A stretch of DNA of 47,429 bases from assembly GCA_964550025.1 (NCBI GenBank), contig CAZJYI010000086.1, positions 1-47,429 of the forward strand, written 5' to 3'. Positions within the stretch are counted from its first letter, which is position 1. Each line of letters begins with the position of its first letter. The position numbers and the translations under genes are program-made. Positions 18,273 through 26,051 of the stretch are shown here, piece by piece. Below the pieces are notes generated by a model, which was given only the letters and a program-made list of their open reading frames with translations, made no database searches and was not told the DNA's origin. This DNA comes from CAZJYI01 sp964550025. GTDB lineage: Bacteria > Verrucomicrobiota > Kiritimatiellia > UBA8416 > CAYOBW01.

Positions 18273-18308
18273 GTTCTAACTCCACTCTGTTTCACGATAT
18301 GTTCTGGT

Positions 18309-19247
18309 TCACAACCCACTCCCCGCCGCCATCTCGCATCCCAGCAATTGCCGGTCGGGCTCCTCTTCCAGATCCTGCACCCATCCCTCCTCAAAACCCA
18401 GGGCTTCGAACTCTCCACAAACCCGGTCGTACTCGGCCGGAGTGACGCGCCGCTGCCAGTCCGCACCCATCGATCCCTCCGCAGCCTTGTAGACAGGATG
18501 ATACTGCCCCATCACGCTTACGGCAACCCCATTACCAAGACTTTCCGCCAGCCAGCGCAGGTTGGCGACGGCCTCCTCGGCGCGACCGGGGAGCACCAGC
18601 AACCGGCAGATAACGCCGGATTGTGCAATCCCGCCAACGTCAACCTGCAACGGACCGGCCTGCCGCCACATCTCGAGTACGGCCGTACGCGCCGCATCCA
18701 CGTAACCCGGCGCATCCGATCCATCCGCCGCCGACCCCGCGTCGGCATACCGCAGATCGGCCAGGTACACGTCTGCAAGTCCATCGAACGCCCGTAGTGT
18801 TTCCACGCGCTCAAAACCGCTCGTATTGTACACGACGGGCAGACGATGTCCACGCCTGTGCGCCGCTTCGAGGGCAGAGGCAACCTGGGGCAGCCAGGGG
18901 GTGGGACTCACAAGGTTCCAGTTGTGACATCCCGCTTCCGCAAGGCCGACGAGGACCTCCTCGAGTTGTCCCGCTGCCAGGAGCTCCCCTTCCCCGCACT
19001 GGCTCCAGGGATAGTTCTGGCAGTAGCCGCACCGCATGGTACAGCGGCTGAAGAAGACGGTTCCCGAGCCGCGTGTCCCGCTGATCGGGGGTTCCTCCCC
19101 GTGGTGCGGACCGTGGCGAAAAACCTCCGTCCTCACCCCCGCCCGACAGTACCCCAACTCGCCGGCCGTGCGGTTCACGCCGCACCGCCGCGGACAAAGC
19201 TCACACTTCGAAAGGCAGTCGTTCACAGGAGCTGCTGTCGGTCTCAT
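18309..19247 (-). CDS. PflX-type radical SAM protein
   Basis: 312 aa. An N-terminal Cys cluster (CELCPRRCGVNR and GELGYCRAG) precedes the radical SAM motif CTMRCGYCQN (CX3CX2C), which binds a 4Fe-4S cluster and S-adenosylmethionine. This matches the family of PflX, homologous to pyruvate formate-lyase activating enzymes, whose substrate is unknown. The protein extends through a TIM-barrel-like body to VCGEFEALGFEEGWVQDL. It lies 36 bases after the yebC start on the same strand, so yebC is downstream of it. No glycyl radical enzyme is in the window. Confidence 0.88.
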   Translation of the reverse strand: MRPTAAPVNDCLSKCELCPRRCGVNRTAGELGYCRAGVRTEVFRHGPHHGEEPPISGTRGSGTVFFSRCTMRCGYCQNYPWSQCGEGELLAAGQLEEVLVGLAEAGCHNWNLVSPTPWLPQVASALEAAHRRGHRLPVVYNTSGFERVETLRAFDGLADVYLADLRYADAGSAADGSDAPGYVDAARTAVLEMWRQAGPLQVDVGGIAQSGVICRLLVLPGRAEEAVANLRWLAESLGNGVAVSVMGQYHPVYKAAEGSMGADWQRRVTPAEYDRVCGEFEALGFEEGWVQDLEEEPDRQLLGCEMAAGSGL

Positions 19248-19324
19248 CTACCGGCCAACTACCAAACACGCGAAATGCGCGAAGGAGAGCAAGTCACTCA
19301 AGGGCCGGCATTCCGCAATCTGTC

Positions 19325-21358
19325 TCAGCCTTCTTCCTTCTCCCGCTGCGCCTCGGCAACGACCTTCTGCGTCACGTTGGCCGGCACGACCTCGTAGCGG
19401 GAGTACTCCATCTCAAAGGAGCCTTGGCCGCCGGTCATACTGCGCAACTCGGCGGCGTAGCGGAACAGCTCAGCCTGCGGGACTTCGGCCGTAATAATCT
19501 GCATGCCGTCCTCGGCGCCCATGCCGAGGATCCGGCCGCGCTTGTGGTTGAGATCGCCGTTCACGTCCCCCATGAACTGGTCGGGAACCATGATCTTGAC
19601 GGTCATGATGGGTTCCAGCAGAACGGGTTTGGCCTGTGTGATGGCCTCCCGCAGCGCGCGCGAACCCGCGATCTTGAAGGCGATCTCCGAGGAGTCGACA
19701 TCATGGTAGGAGCCGTCATAAACGGTGACCTTGACGTTGACCACCTTGTATCCGGCCTGGGGACCGGCCAGTTGTCCCTCGACAAGGCCCTTCTGCACGG
19801 CCGGGATGAAGTTGTGCGGGATCACGCCTCCCACAATCGCATTGATGAACCACTCATCCTCGCCTTCGGGGAGCGGTTCGACGCGCAGGTAGACCTCACC
19901 GTACTGTCCGCGCCCGCCGGACTGCTTCTTGTGCTTGTAGTGCCCTTCGCCCGTCGCTGTGACCGTCTCGCGGTAAGGCACCTTCGGTGTGCTCAGGTCA
20001 ACGCTCACGTTGCTGCGGCTCTTCATCATGGAGACCGCGACATCGATATGCACGTCGCCCAGCCCCTTCAGCACGGTTTCCTTGGTCTCACTGTTCCGCT
20101 CCACGATGAGCGTCGGATCCTCGGCGCAGACGCGCGACAGGGCCACGCCGATCTTGTCCTCGTCGGCCTGTGTCTTGGCGGTCACGGCCTGGAACATCAC
20201 CGGGCTCGGGAATTTGATGCGCTCACAGACGATCTTCGTGCCGGCGGCGCAGAGCGTGTCGCCCACCTTCGTTTCCTTCAGCTTCGGAATCGCGATGACA
20301 TCACCCGCGGTCGCCTGCTCCACGGGTGTCTGTTTCTTACCGTTGATTGCCAGGAGGGAGGGGATCTTCTCCTTCTTGCCGTTGGATGCGTTCAGCGCCT
20401 CGCAGTCCCCCGTCAGCGTACCGCCCAGGACGCGCACGAAGGTCAACTGACCGACGAACGGGTCGCTGACCGTGCGGCAGACGAGACCGACCATGGGATC
20501 GGAGGCCCCCACCGCCACGGGATTGCCCTCGGCATCCTTGACTTCGCACGCTTCGGGCGACGGGAAAAGGCGCGCGATACCCTCCAGCAGTTCCGTCACA
20601 CCCACGTCCTTTTGCGGTGTACAGGCGAAAACAGGCACCAGGCCGCCACCGGCCACCGAGGCAACGAGTCCGCCGGCAATCTCGTCGGCGGAAAGCTCCT
20701 CCTCGGCAAAGAACTTCTCCATCAACGCGTCGTCAGTCTCAGCCGCCAGCTCGACGAGACCCGCCTTGGCTTCCTCCACGGCATCCGCCACATCGGCGGG
20801 TACGTCCTTCGCGGCCAGCACGTCGATCACGCCGCTACCGTCGGGCAGGGGAATGCCAACGGGAACGCAGTTGCTGCCGAACGCCGAGCGGATGCCCTCC
20901 AGCGTAGCGGCAAAATCGGTATTTTCCTTGTCGAGACAGGTCACAACGATCGCCCGGGCCGATACGCCCTGGTCGTTGCAGCACTTCCAGGAACGGCGTG
21001 TGCCGACCTGGACGCCTGACGAGGCATCCACGACAATGAGGCCGGTCTCTGCCGAACGGGCCGCGGACACGACCTGACCGTAGAAATCCTGATATCCCGG
21101 CGTATCCGTGAACACCATGCCAACCTGAGTGCCGCCCGCGGTCTTGAAAGGCGCCTGAAACGTCTTGGAAAGAATGGTGATCTTGCGGCTCTTCTCCTCG
21201 TCGGTGTAGTCGGCGACACTCGTGCCCTGATCGGCGGAACCGAGCCGGTCATTCAAGCCAAGCTTGTAAGCCAGGGCGTCCGTGAGTGTGGTCTTGCCGC
21301 TGCCCGGATGTCCCAGTATCACGAAGTTCCTGATGTTGGCTACAGCGATGTCTTTCAT
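19325..21358 (-). CDS. EF-G-like translation GTPase (EF-G2 type)
   Basis: 677 aa from the ATG of MKDIAVANIRN (AAAGGA upstream); a GTG nine codons earlier is less likely. Domains are those of elongation factor G: GTPase (about 1-270), beta barrel II, III (VGVALSRVCAEDPTL), IV (GRGQYGEVYLRVEPLPEG) and V (GRILGMGAEDGMQIITAEVP). Differences from canonical EF-G: G1 is GHPGSGKT instead of AHIDAGKTT, switch region EEKSRKITI, G3 is DTPGY with Tyr89 in place of the catalytic His, and G4 is CLDKEN. These mark the EF-G2/FusA2-like branch, whose role is poorly known. Not expected to be the main translocase. Confidence 0.9.
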   Translation of the reverse strand: MKDIAVANIRNFVILGHPGSGKTTLTDALAYKLGLNDRLGSADQGTSVADYTDEEKSRKITILSKTFQAPFKTAGGTQVGMVFTDTPGYQDFYGQVVSAARSAETGLIVVDASSGVQVGTRRSWKCCNDQGVSARAIVVTCLDKENTDFAATLEGIRSAFGSNCVPVGIPLPDGSGVIDVLAAKDVPADVADAVEEAKAGLVELAAETDDALMEKFFAEEELSADEIAGGLVASVAGGGLVPVFACTPQKDVGVTELLEGIARLFPSPEACEVKDAEGNPVAVGASDPMVGLVCRTVSDPFVGQLTFVRVLGGTLTGDCEALNASNGKKEKIPSLLAINGKKQTPVEQATAGDVIAIPKLKETKVGDTLCAAGTKIVCERIKFPSPVMFQAVTAKTQADEDKIGVALSRVCAEDPTLIVERNSETKETVLKGLGDVHIDVAVSMMKSRSNVSVDLSTPKVPYRETVTATGEGHYKHKKQSGGRGQYGEVYLRVEPLPEGEDEWFINAIVGGVIPHNFIPAVQKGLVEGQLAGPQAGYKVVNVKVTVYDGSYHDVDSSEIAFKIAGSRALREAITQAKPVLLEPIMTVKIMVPDQFMGDVNGDLNHKRGRILGMGAEDGMQIITAEVPQAELFRYAAELRSMTGGQGSFEMEYSRYEVVPANVTQKVVAEAQREKEEG

Positions 21359-21549
21359 GTCGTCCCGTTCCTTTGCTGTTGACACGTCGCAACGTGAAGC
21401 GCTCTCTTCCAGCGCAAGGCGTTCTTACTCCACAACTTAACTCATCGGCAAAGACGCGTCGAAAAGGCACAATTCTGGTACGGATTTCGACACGCAAGGC
21501 GCGGAGTATGGCACATCGGCCCCGCGTATGCAACTGGTTCTTTATAGGA

Positions 21550-21570
21550 ATGGACTATGGACTATGGACC
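21550..21570. repeat. 7-bp array, ATGGACT family
   Basis: ATGGACT twice and ATGGACC, in register, abutting the stop codon of the permease gene at 21571. Confidence 0.8.
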
Positions 21571-23415
21571 TCACTCCCTCGTCCCTTCCCGCAGCAGGGC
21601 CTTGAGCTCGTCCCCTGATTCGGCGGCCACCCAGCGGTCGATGAAGTCGGGTTGCTCACCTCGCCTGGCGATCTCGGCCAGGAACCGGAGGTGCCGCGTC
21701 GGATCCTTGCGGTTTCCGAGCAGGAGAAAGACGGCGTGGATGGCCTGGTCTGAGCCGGGGAACTCGACGCCGTGGATGCTGCGGGCAATCACCATGTAGA
21801 AGTCGTCGACCTCGTCCAGAAGGAGATGCGGCAGAGCCAGACCGGCATCGGCCGGTGTTTCGCCGAGACGGCTGCGCTGGAGTAGCGCGCCCAGCATGAG
21901 GTCCCGCGACACCCCGCTGCGCTCGGCCAGAACGGCGGCCCCTTGCCGTAGAATATTCTCGGAGTCGGCTCCGGCGTCCAGCTCGATGTACGTCGCCGCC
22001 TCGACCATCTCCGAGAACGGATCACCGCGCCGCAACCCCTTCTCCTTCAAGATCTCGCGCAGCTCGCGCTTGAGCCCCAACGCCTCGGCATCACGCCGCA
22101 GCAACCGCTCTGCGACCCGTTCCGCCACCTTCGCGACCGCTCCGACGCTGGCCACCCGCCGGCGAACATACAGGTTGTACCAGACGACCCCCAGGCCTAC
22201 CAATCCCATGGTGAAGACGCTCGCCAGCAGTCCCATCTCGGGAATCAGGACGACCGACACCAGGATTCCCAGGATCTGTGTGTAGGGATAGAAGGGGCTC
22301 TTGAAGCCGGGATCGTAGCTCTGGATGCCGCTCTCCCGCATCACGATCACGGCGATGCTTACGGTGGCGAAGACAAGGAGTTGGAAAGTGCTGGCCAACT
22401 TGGCAATCTGCTCCAGCCCGGTGCAGAGAATCACCGCGATAATCACGCCGCCCGTCAGGAAGATCGCGTTGCGGGGCGTCCGAAACCGGGAGAGCCGTGA
22501 GAGACCGTGCGGTATGGCGTGATCGCGGCTCATGGCCAGCAGGTAGCGGCTCGCGGACATGATCCCGGCGTTGGCCGTCGTGGCGAACGCGAGGGCGGCG
22601 CCCAGCGTGATGAGGGCGGCGCCAACGGTGCCGGCCGTACGGCGTGCAGCGTCACTCAGCGGCGTCAGGCTGCCATAGAGCTCGGAGGCCGGCACGACGC
22701 CGACCACGACCCACACGACAAGGCCGTAGAGCAGCATCACCACAACCAGCGAAATCAGCATTCCAAGCGGAATGTTGCGCTCGGGCCGCCGCACCTCTTC
22801 GGCCACGCTGCACACCTTGGTAAGTCCCACGTAACTCACGAAAACGAGTGCCGCCGACGGGAGAACGGCCTTGGTCCCGAAAGGCGCCATGGGGCTCAGG
22901 CGGGCCGCGTCGATGGCGGGCAGGCCTCGCAGGACGAAGGCGACGAGAACCGCGAGCAACCCCAGTACCATGCCCACCTGCAGGCCTGCCGTCTCCTTCG
23001 CGCCAAAGAGGTTGGTCGCCATGAACACGAAGCAGCAAGCGATCGCGATCACGCTCGGGGGCAGGGGCAGGTAGACGGCAAGATACGCCCCGAGGCCGAT
23101 CAGCGCGATGCTGCTCTTCAGCAGAAGCGCCAGCCAGTCACCGACACCGTCCAGCGTCCCGAACATCGGGCCGAGGCTGCGGCTGATGAAGAAGTACGTC
23201 CCGCCGGCGCGGGGCATGGCCGTCGCCAGTTCGGCCATCGAAAGCATGGAAGGGACCAGCAGGACACCGGACAGCAGATAGGCGAAGATGACGGCGGGCC
23301 CCGTCTTGGCCGCGACAATGCCGGGCAATACAAACAGCCCGGAACTGATCATAGCCCCCGTGGAAATCGCGAATACGCCCAGCAGCCCCAGTTCCTTGCC
23401 CAGCTTCTTCGCCAT
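21571..23415 (-). CDS. Amino-acid permease fused to a PTS EIIA-like domain
   Basis: 614 aa. Residues 1-430 form an APC-family transporter with about 12 helices, starting GLLGVFAISTGAMISSGLFVLPG (the helix 1 substrate site) and containing PRAGGTYFF and SVAEEVRRPERNIPLG. After a coiled linker, residues about 465-614 resemble the EIIA domain of the fructose/mannitol phosphotransferase class, including the ALPH active-site motif (His530). The EIIA part probably senses or relays phosphate to control uptake rather than phosphorylate sugar. AAAGGGG lies eight bases before the ATG. Substrate unknown. Confidence 0.88.
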   Translation of the reverse strand: MAKKLGKELGLLGVFAISTGAMISSGLFVLPGIVAAKTGPAVIFAYLLSGVLLVPSMLSMAELATAMPRAGGTYFFISRSLGPMFGTLDGVGDWLALLLKSSIALIGLGAYLAVYLPLPPSVIAIACCFVFMATNLFGAKETAGLQVGMVLGLLAVLVAFVLRGLPAIDAARLSPMAPFGTKAVLPSAALVFVSYVGLTKVCSVAEEVRRPERNIPLGMLISLVVVMLLYGLVVWVVVGVVPASELYGSLTPLSDAARRTAGTVGAALITLGAALAFATTANAGIMSASRYLLAMSRDHAIPHGLSRLSRFRTPRNAIFLTGGVIIAVILCTGLEQIAKLASTFQLLVFATVSIAVIVMRESGIQSYDPGFKSPFYPYTQILGILVSVVLIPEMGLLASVFTMGLVGLGVVWYNLYVRRRVASVGAVAKVAERVAERLLRRDAEALGLKRELREILKEKGLRRGDPFSEMVEAATYIELDAGADSENILRQGAAVLAERSGVSRDLMLGALLQRSRLGETPADAGLALPHLLLDEVDDFYMVIARSIHGVEFPGSDQAIHAVFLLLGNRKDPTRHLRFLAEIARRGEQPDFIDRWVAAESGDELKALLREGTRE

Positions 23416-23530
23416 GAGTGTGCCCCTTTCGTCTGGTTGCGTGACCCCAGTGACAGGGCAAGCATAACGTGAGGCACGCCGTGGTGCAAGAGCAAGGTAG
23501 TGTGAGAATGGCCGTTCCGATCCCCAGCGT

Positions 23531-23598
23531 CGGAAGACTTGGCGTCTTCCGCTACTCGATCTGCCGACAGCGCGTAGCGGAACGCGCCAAGCGTTCCG
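23531..23598. repeat. Inverted pair of GTAG-headed hairpins (REP-like)
   Basis: Two hairpins with perfect 8-bp stems: 23531-23551 (loop TTGGC) and 23578-23598 (loop GCCAA). The loops are complementary. Each is preceded by GTAG in its own orientation (23555-23552 on the minus strand, 23574-23577 on the plus strand). The stems differ at paired positions, so base pairing is kept. It lies between argS and the permease gene. Confidence 0.7.
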
Positions 23599-23679
23599 AT
23601 CCCGGAAAACAGGGCGTCAGAGGTCCGGAGTCAGCCGTGAGCACTCTCCCTGCCCACTGCCCCCTGCCTCCCCGCCCCC

Positions 23680-25422
23680 TCAGATCCGCTCCGGTGTCTC
23701 GATTCCGAGGAGGTCCAGGCCGCGGCGCAGGATTGCGGCGACAAACCCGCACAGGCGGACGCGGCTTTCGCGCACGCCCTCGGGGGCTTTGAGGAACGGC
23801 ACGTTCTGATAGAACGTGCTGTATGTCTGGGCCAGCTCGTAGAGATAGTCCGCGAGCTGACTCGGCTTGTAGGCGTGGGCCGCCTGCACCACAACGTCGG
23901 GGAAGCGCACGAGCTTCAGCGCGAGTGTACGTTCCAGCGGGTCCGAAAACGTCAGCGCGAAGGCATCGGGGTCCTGCCCCGGGAAGCGCTCCGAGTATTT
24001 GCCCCGTACACTGGCGATCCTGGCATAGGCATACTGCAGGTACGGCCCGGAATTCCCGTCCAGGGCCATGGCTTTCTCCCACGTAAACGTCACGGTTGTC
24101 TGCGGATTCTGGCTCAGATCGGCATACTTGACGGCGCCGATCCCGACAGCGCGGGCCACCGCGAGTTGCTGTTCCTCCGGCATATCCGGACTTGACTCCC
24201 GGATGATGGCCAGGGCGCGGCTCTCAGCCTCGTCGAGAAGCTGCTCCAGCTTGATCACGTTGCCCTGCCGTGTCGAAAACACGCCGTCGGGAAGGCGCAT
24301 CAGCCCGAACCACACGTGGACAAGGTCGGTGTCGCAGCCAAGACGCCGGCTGACGGCGAAAAACTGCCGGAAATGGAGCTGCTGCCGTTCGTCGGTGACG
24401 TAGATAACCCGGTCGGGATGAAACTCCTCCACGCGGGACGCTACGGTCGCCAGGTCCGTGGTGGTGTAGTTGTAGCCGCCATCGCTCTTGCGCACAATAC
24501 ACAGGGGAAGCCCCTCTTCCTCCAGGTGCACCACCAGGGCGCCTTCGCTTTCGACCGCAAGTCCTTCGCGTTCAAGACGTTCAATCACACCTGCGAGGCG
24601 GTCGTTGTAGTGGCTCTCCCCCCGCACGAGGTCGAAATGGACGCCAAGGCGGCCGTAGATGTGATCGAATTCGGCCATGCTCAGCCGCACGAACTCCTGC
24701 CACAACCGCGTGTTCTCAGGATCTCCCGCCTGCAGCTTGACCAGCTCCTGCCGGCACAGCCCCAGCCATTCCTCGTCCTCCTTGGATTTCTCGTAGCTCA
24801 GCACGTAGACCCGCTCGAGCTCCTCCACGGGGGCCGCCTTGAGTGCCTCCGGACGCGCGAAATGGCGGTAACCCATGATGATAATGCCGAATTGCGTTCC
24901 CCAGTCACCCACGTGATTGTCGGACACCACGTTGTAGGCAAGAGCGCGGTGCAGGCGGTCCAACGCGTTGCCGATAATGGTCGAACGGATGTGACCGATG
25001 TGCATTGGTTTGGCTACGTTCGGACTGGAATAGTCCAGAACAACCGTCTTTCCGGCGCCGGCCGGAGGGAGGCCAAGCCGCTCTTCCGAGAGCATCTGTT
25101 CCAGCCATGCCGCGAGCCATTCGTCGGCGACGAAGAGATTGACGAACCCGGGCCCGGCGATCTCGACCCTTGAGATGGCGGCATGATCCGCGGCGGCATC
25201 CACGGCACGCTGGGCAATCTCGCGCGGAGAACGCTTCAGCACTTTGGCCAACGGCATGGCCGCATTGCACTGGTAGTCCCCAAACTCGGGGTTGCCGGTG
25301 GAAACGACCCGCACGTCCCCGAAGTCAGTCTCCGCGTCGGGAAAGGCACGGCGAAAAGCGCTCTGCATCCAGTCGGAAAGTACCTGCGTCAATGTCCCTG
25401 TGGGTCCCTGTTGCGTATTCAT
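23680..25422 (-). CDS. argS: Arginyl-tRNA synthetase
   Basis: 580 aa. It charges tRNA-Arg. Visible are the N-terminal additional domain (about 1-110), the class I HIGH motif in NVAKPMHIGHIRST, the KMSKS-equivalent FSTRQGNVIK, and the C-terminal anticodon-binding helices (DPLERTLALKLVRFPDVV) ending in LLGIETPERI. The ATG at 25422 starts MNTQQGP; the open frame upstream is intergenic repeat. No Shine-Dalgarno is present and a promoter lies only a few bases upstream, so the mRNA may be leaderless. Confidence 0.97.
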   Translation of the reverse strand: MNTQQGPTGTLTQVLSDWMQSAFRRAFPDAETDFGDVRVVSTGNPEFGDYQCNAAMPLAKVLKRSPREIAQRAVDAAADHAAISRVEIAGPGFVNLFVADEWLAAWLEQMLSEERLGLPPAGAGKTVVLDYSSPNVAKPMHIGHIRSTIIGNALDRLHRALAYNVVSDNHVGDWGTQFGIIIMGYRHFARPEALKAAPVEELERVYVLSYEKSKEDEEWLGLCRQELVKLQAGDPENTRLWQEFVRLSMAEFDHIYGRLGVHFDLVRGESHYNDRLAGVIERLEREGLAVESEGALVVHLEEEGLPLCIVRKSDGGYNYTTTDLATVASRVEEFHPDRVIYVTDERQQLHFRQFFAVSRRLGCDTDLVHVWFGLMRLPDGVFSTRQGNVIKLEQLLDEAESRALAIIRESSPDMPEEQQLAVARAVGIGAVKYADLSQNPQTTVTFTWEKAMALDGNSGPYLQYAYARIASVRGKYSERFPGQDPDAFALTFSDPLERTLALKLVRFPDVVVQAAHAYKPSQLADYLYELAQTYSTFYQNVPFLKAPEGVRESRVRLCGFVAAILRRGLDLLGIETPERI

Positions 25423-25432
25423 GGCGGGAGAG

Positions 25433-25461
25433 CCTATACCCAAAACGGGTCTGCACGACAA
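25433..25461 (-). promoter_or_regulatory. Probable argS promoter, leaderless arrangement
   Basis: TTGTCG (25461-25456) and TATAGG (25438-25433) on the minus strand, 17 bases apart. Start of transcription would fall about four bases before the argS ATG. Confidence 0.45.
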
Positions 25462-25484
25462 GTCCTGTTTTGGCCCCCCGGAGT

Positions 25485-25519
25485 GCGGACCGCGGATTGC
25501 AGATTGCGGATTGAGGGAA
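25485..25519. repeat. 7-bp array, GCGGATT family
   Basis: GCGGACC, GCGGATT, GCAGATT, GCGGATT, GAGGGAA in register. It mirrors the array at 25649. Confidence 0.85.
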
Positions 25520-25648
25520 GGGAAGTGGTTGTCGAGCGTAAGGTTGCGCCCCGAGACCGCGCATTCGAGATGTCCGAACGGCGCTTGGTGAATGCCGAGA
25601 CACAGGATCTGAGTGCATGACATCGAGCTCCAGACGCTTTCGTCCCGT

Positions 25649-25683
25649 ATTCCGCAATCCGCATTCCCCAATCCGCAATCTCG
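25649..25683. repeat. 7-bp array, AATCCGC (inverse of GCGGATT)
   Basis: ATTCCGC, AATCCGC, ATTCCCC, AATCCGC, AATCTCG in register. It is the reverse complement of the 25485 family, and together they bracket 129 bp in which I see no gene. Confidence 0.85.
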
Positions 25684-25686
25684 GGG

Positions 25687-25716
25687 TTGACACCCGGCGC
25701 GGCTTTTGACTACAGT
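25687..25716 (+). promoter_or_regulatory. rpsU promoter
   Basis: TTGACA (25687-25692) and TACAGT (25711-25716), 18 bases apart. Transcription would start near 25723, about 75 bases before the rpsU GTG. Confidence 0.6.
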
Positions 25717-25727
25717 TCCGCGCTTAC

Positions 25728-25811
25728 ATGGCGAAGGACCCGTTTATCTCCTCCAAGGGAAAAGGTTCTGGCCAGGAAGGGAGTGTGATCGTTAACTGTG
25801 ATCCAGGTTAG
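25728..25811 (+). CDS. Possible leader peptide overlapping rpsU start (27 aa)
   Basis: ATG to TAG frame starting about five bases from the predicted transcript start and ending 14 bases inside rpsU in another frame. Product starts MAKDPFISSKGKGSG. Its position suggests translational coupling of S21 synthesis; there is no Shine-Dalgarno sequence for it. Not recognised. Confidence 0.35.
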   Translation: MAKDPFISSKGKGSGQEGSVIVNCDPG

Positions 25812-25977
25812 ATTGAAGAAGGGTGAGGCCGTCGAGAGGGCTCTCAAACGGCTTAAGAAGATCATGGACCGCGAAGGAATGATGAAGCAGCTTCGCGCGA
25901 ATCGCTATTTCGAGAAGCCGTCGGAGAAGAAGCGACGCAAGTCCGCCAGAGCGAGGTCCAGGGCCGCGTCCCGCTAG
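25798..25977 (+). CDS. rpsU: 30S ribosomal protein S21
   Basis: 59 aa from a GTG at 25798; an in-frame TGA at 25786 excludes an earlier start. S21 binds the 30S platform near the 3' end of 16S rRNA. The sequence IQVRLKKGEAVERALKRLKK, then MMKQLRANRYFEKPSEKKRR, and a basic Ser/Arg tail is typical. GGGAG lies about 14 bases before the start, which is far. A strong terminator follows 40 bases later, so it forms its own transcript. Confidence 0.92.
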   Translation: MIQVRLKKGEAVERALKRLKKIMDREGMMKQLRANRYFEKPSEKKRRKSARARSRAASR

Positions 25978-26016
25978 ACCAGGCGCAGTCGCTTCCTGCA
26001 GAGTTTATTTGAGAGG

Positions 26017-26048
26017 GCTCCCTGGTTACGCCAGGGAGCTGCTTTTTT
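26017..26048 (+). terminator. Rho-independent terminator after rpsU
   Basis: Perfect 9-bp stem (26017-26025 with 26031-26039), loop TTACG, then TGC and six T. The T tract ends three bases before the start codon of the next gene, and its 3' arm holds AGGGAG, the only Shine-Dalgarno candidate for that gene. Confidence 0.88.
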
Positions 26049-26051
26049 GCC

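Noticed and set aside
25423..25671. 84-residue N-terminal extension of ArgS
   Set aside because: It covers the promoter and heptamer arrays and has no match to the ArgS N-terminal domain, which starts at the ATG at 25422.
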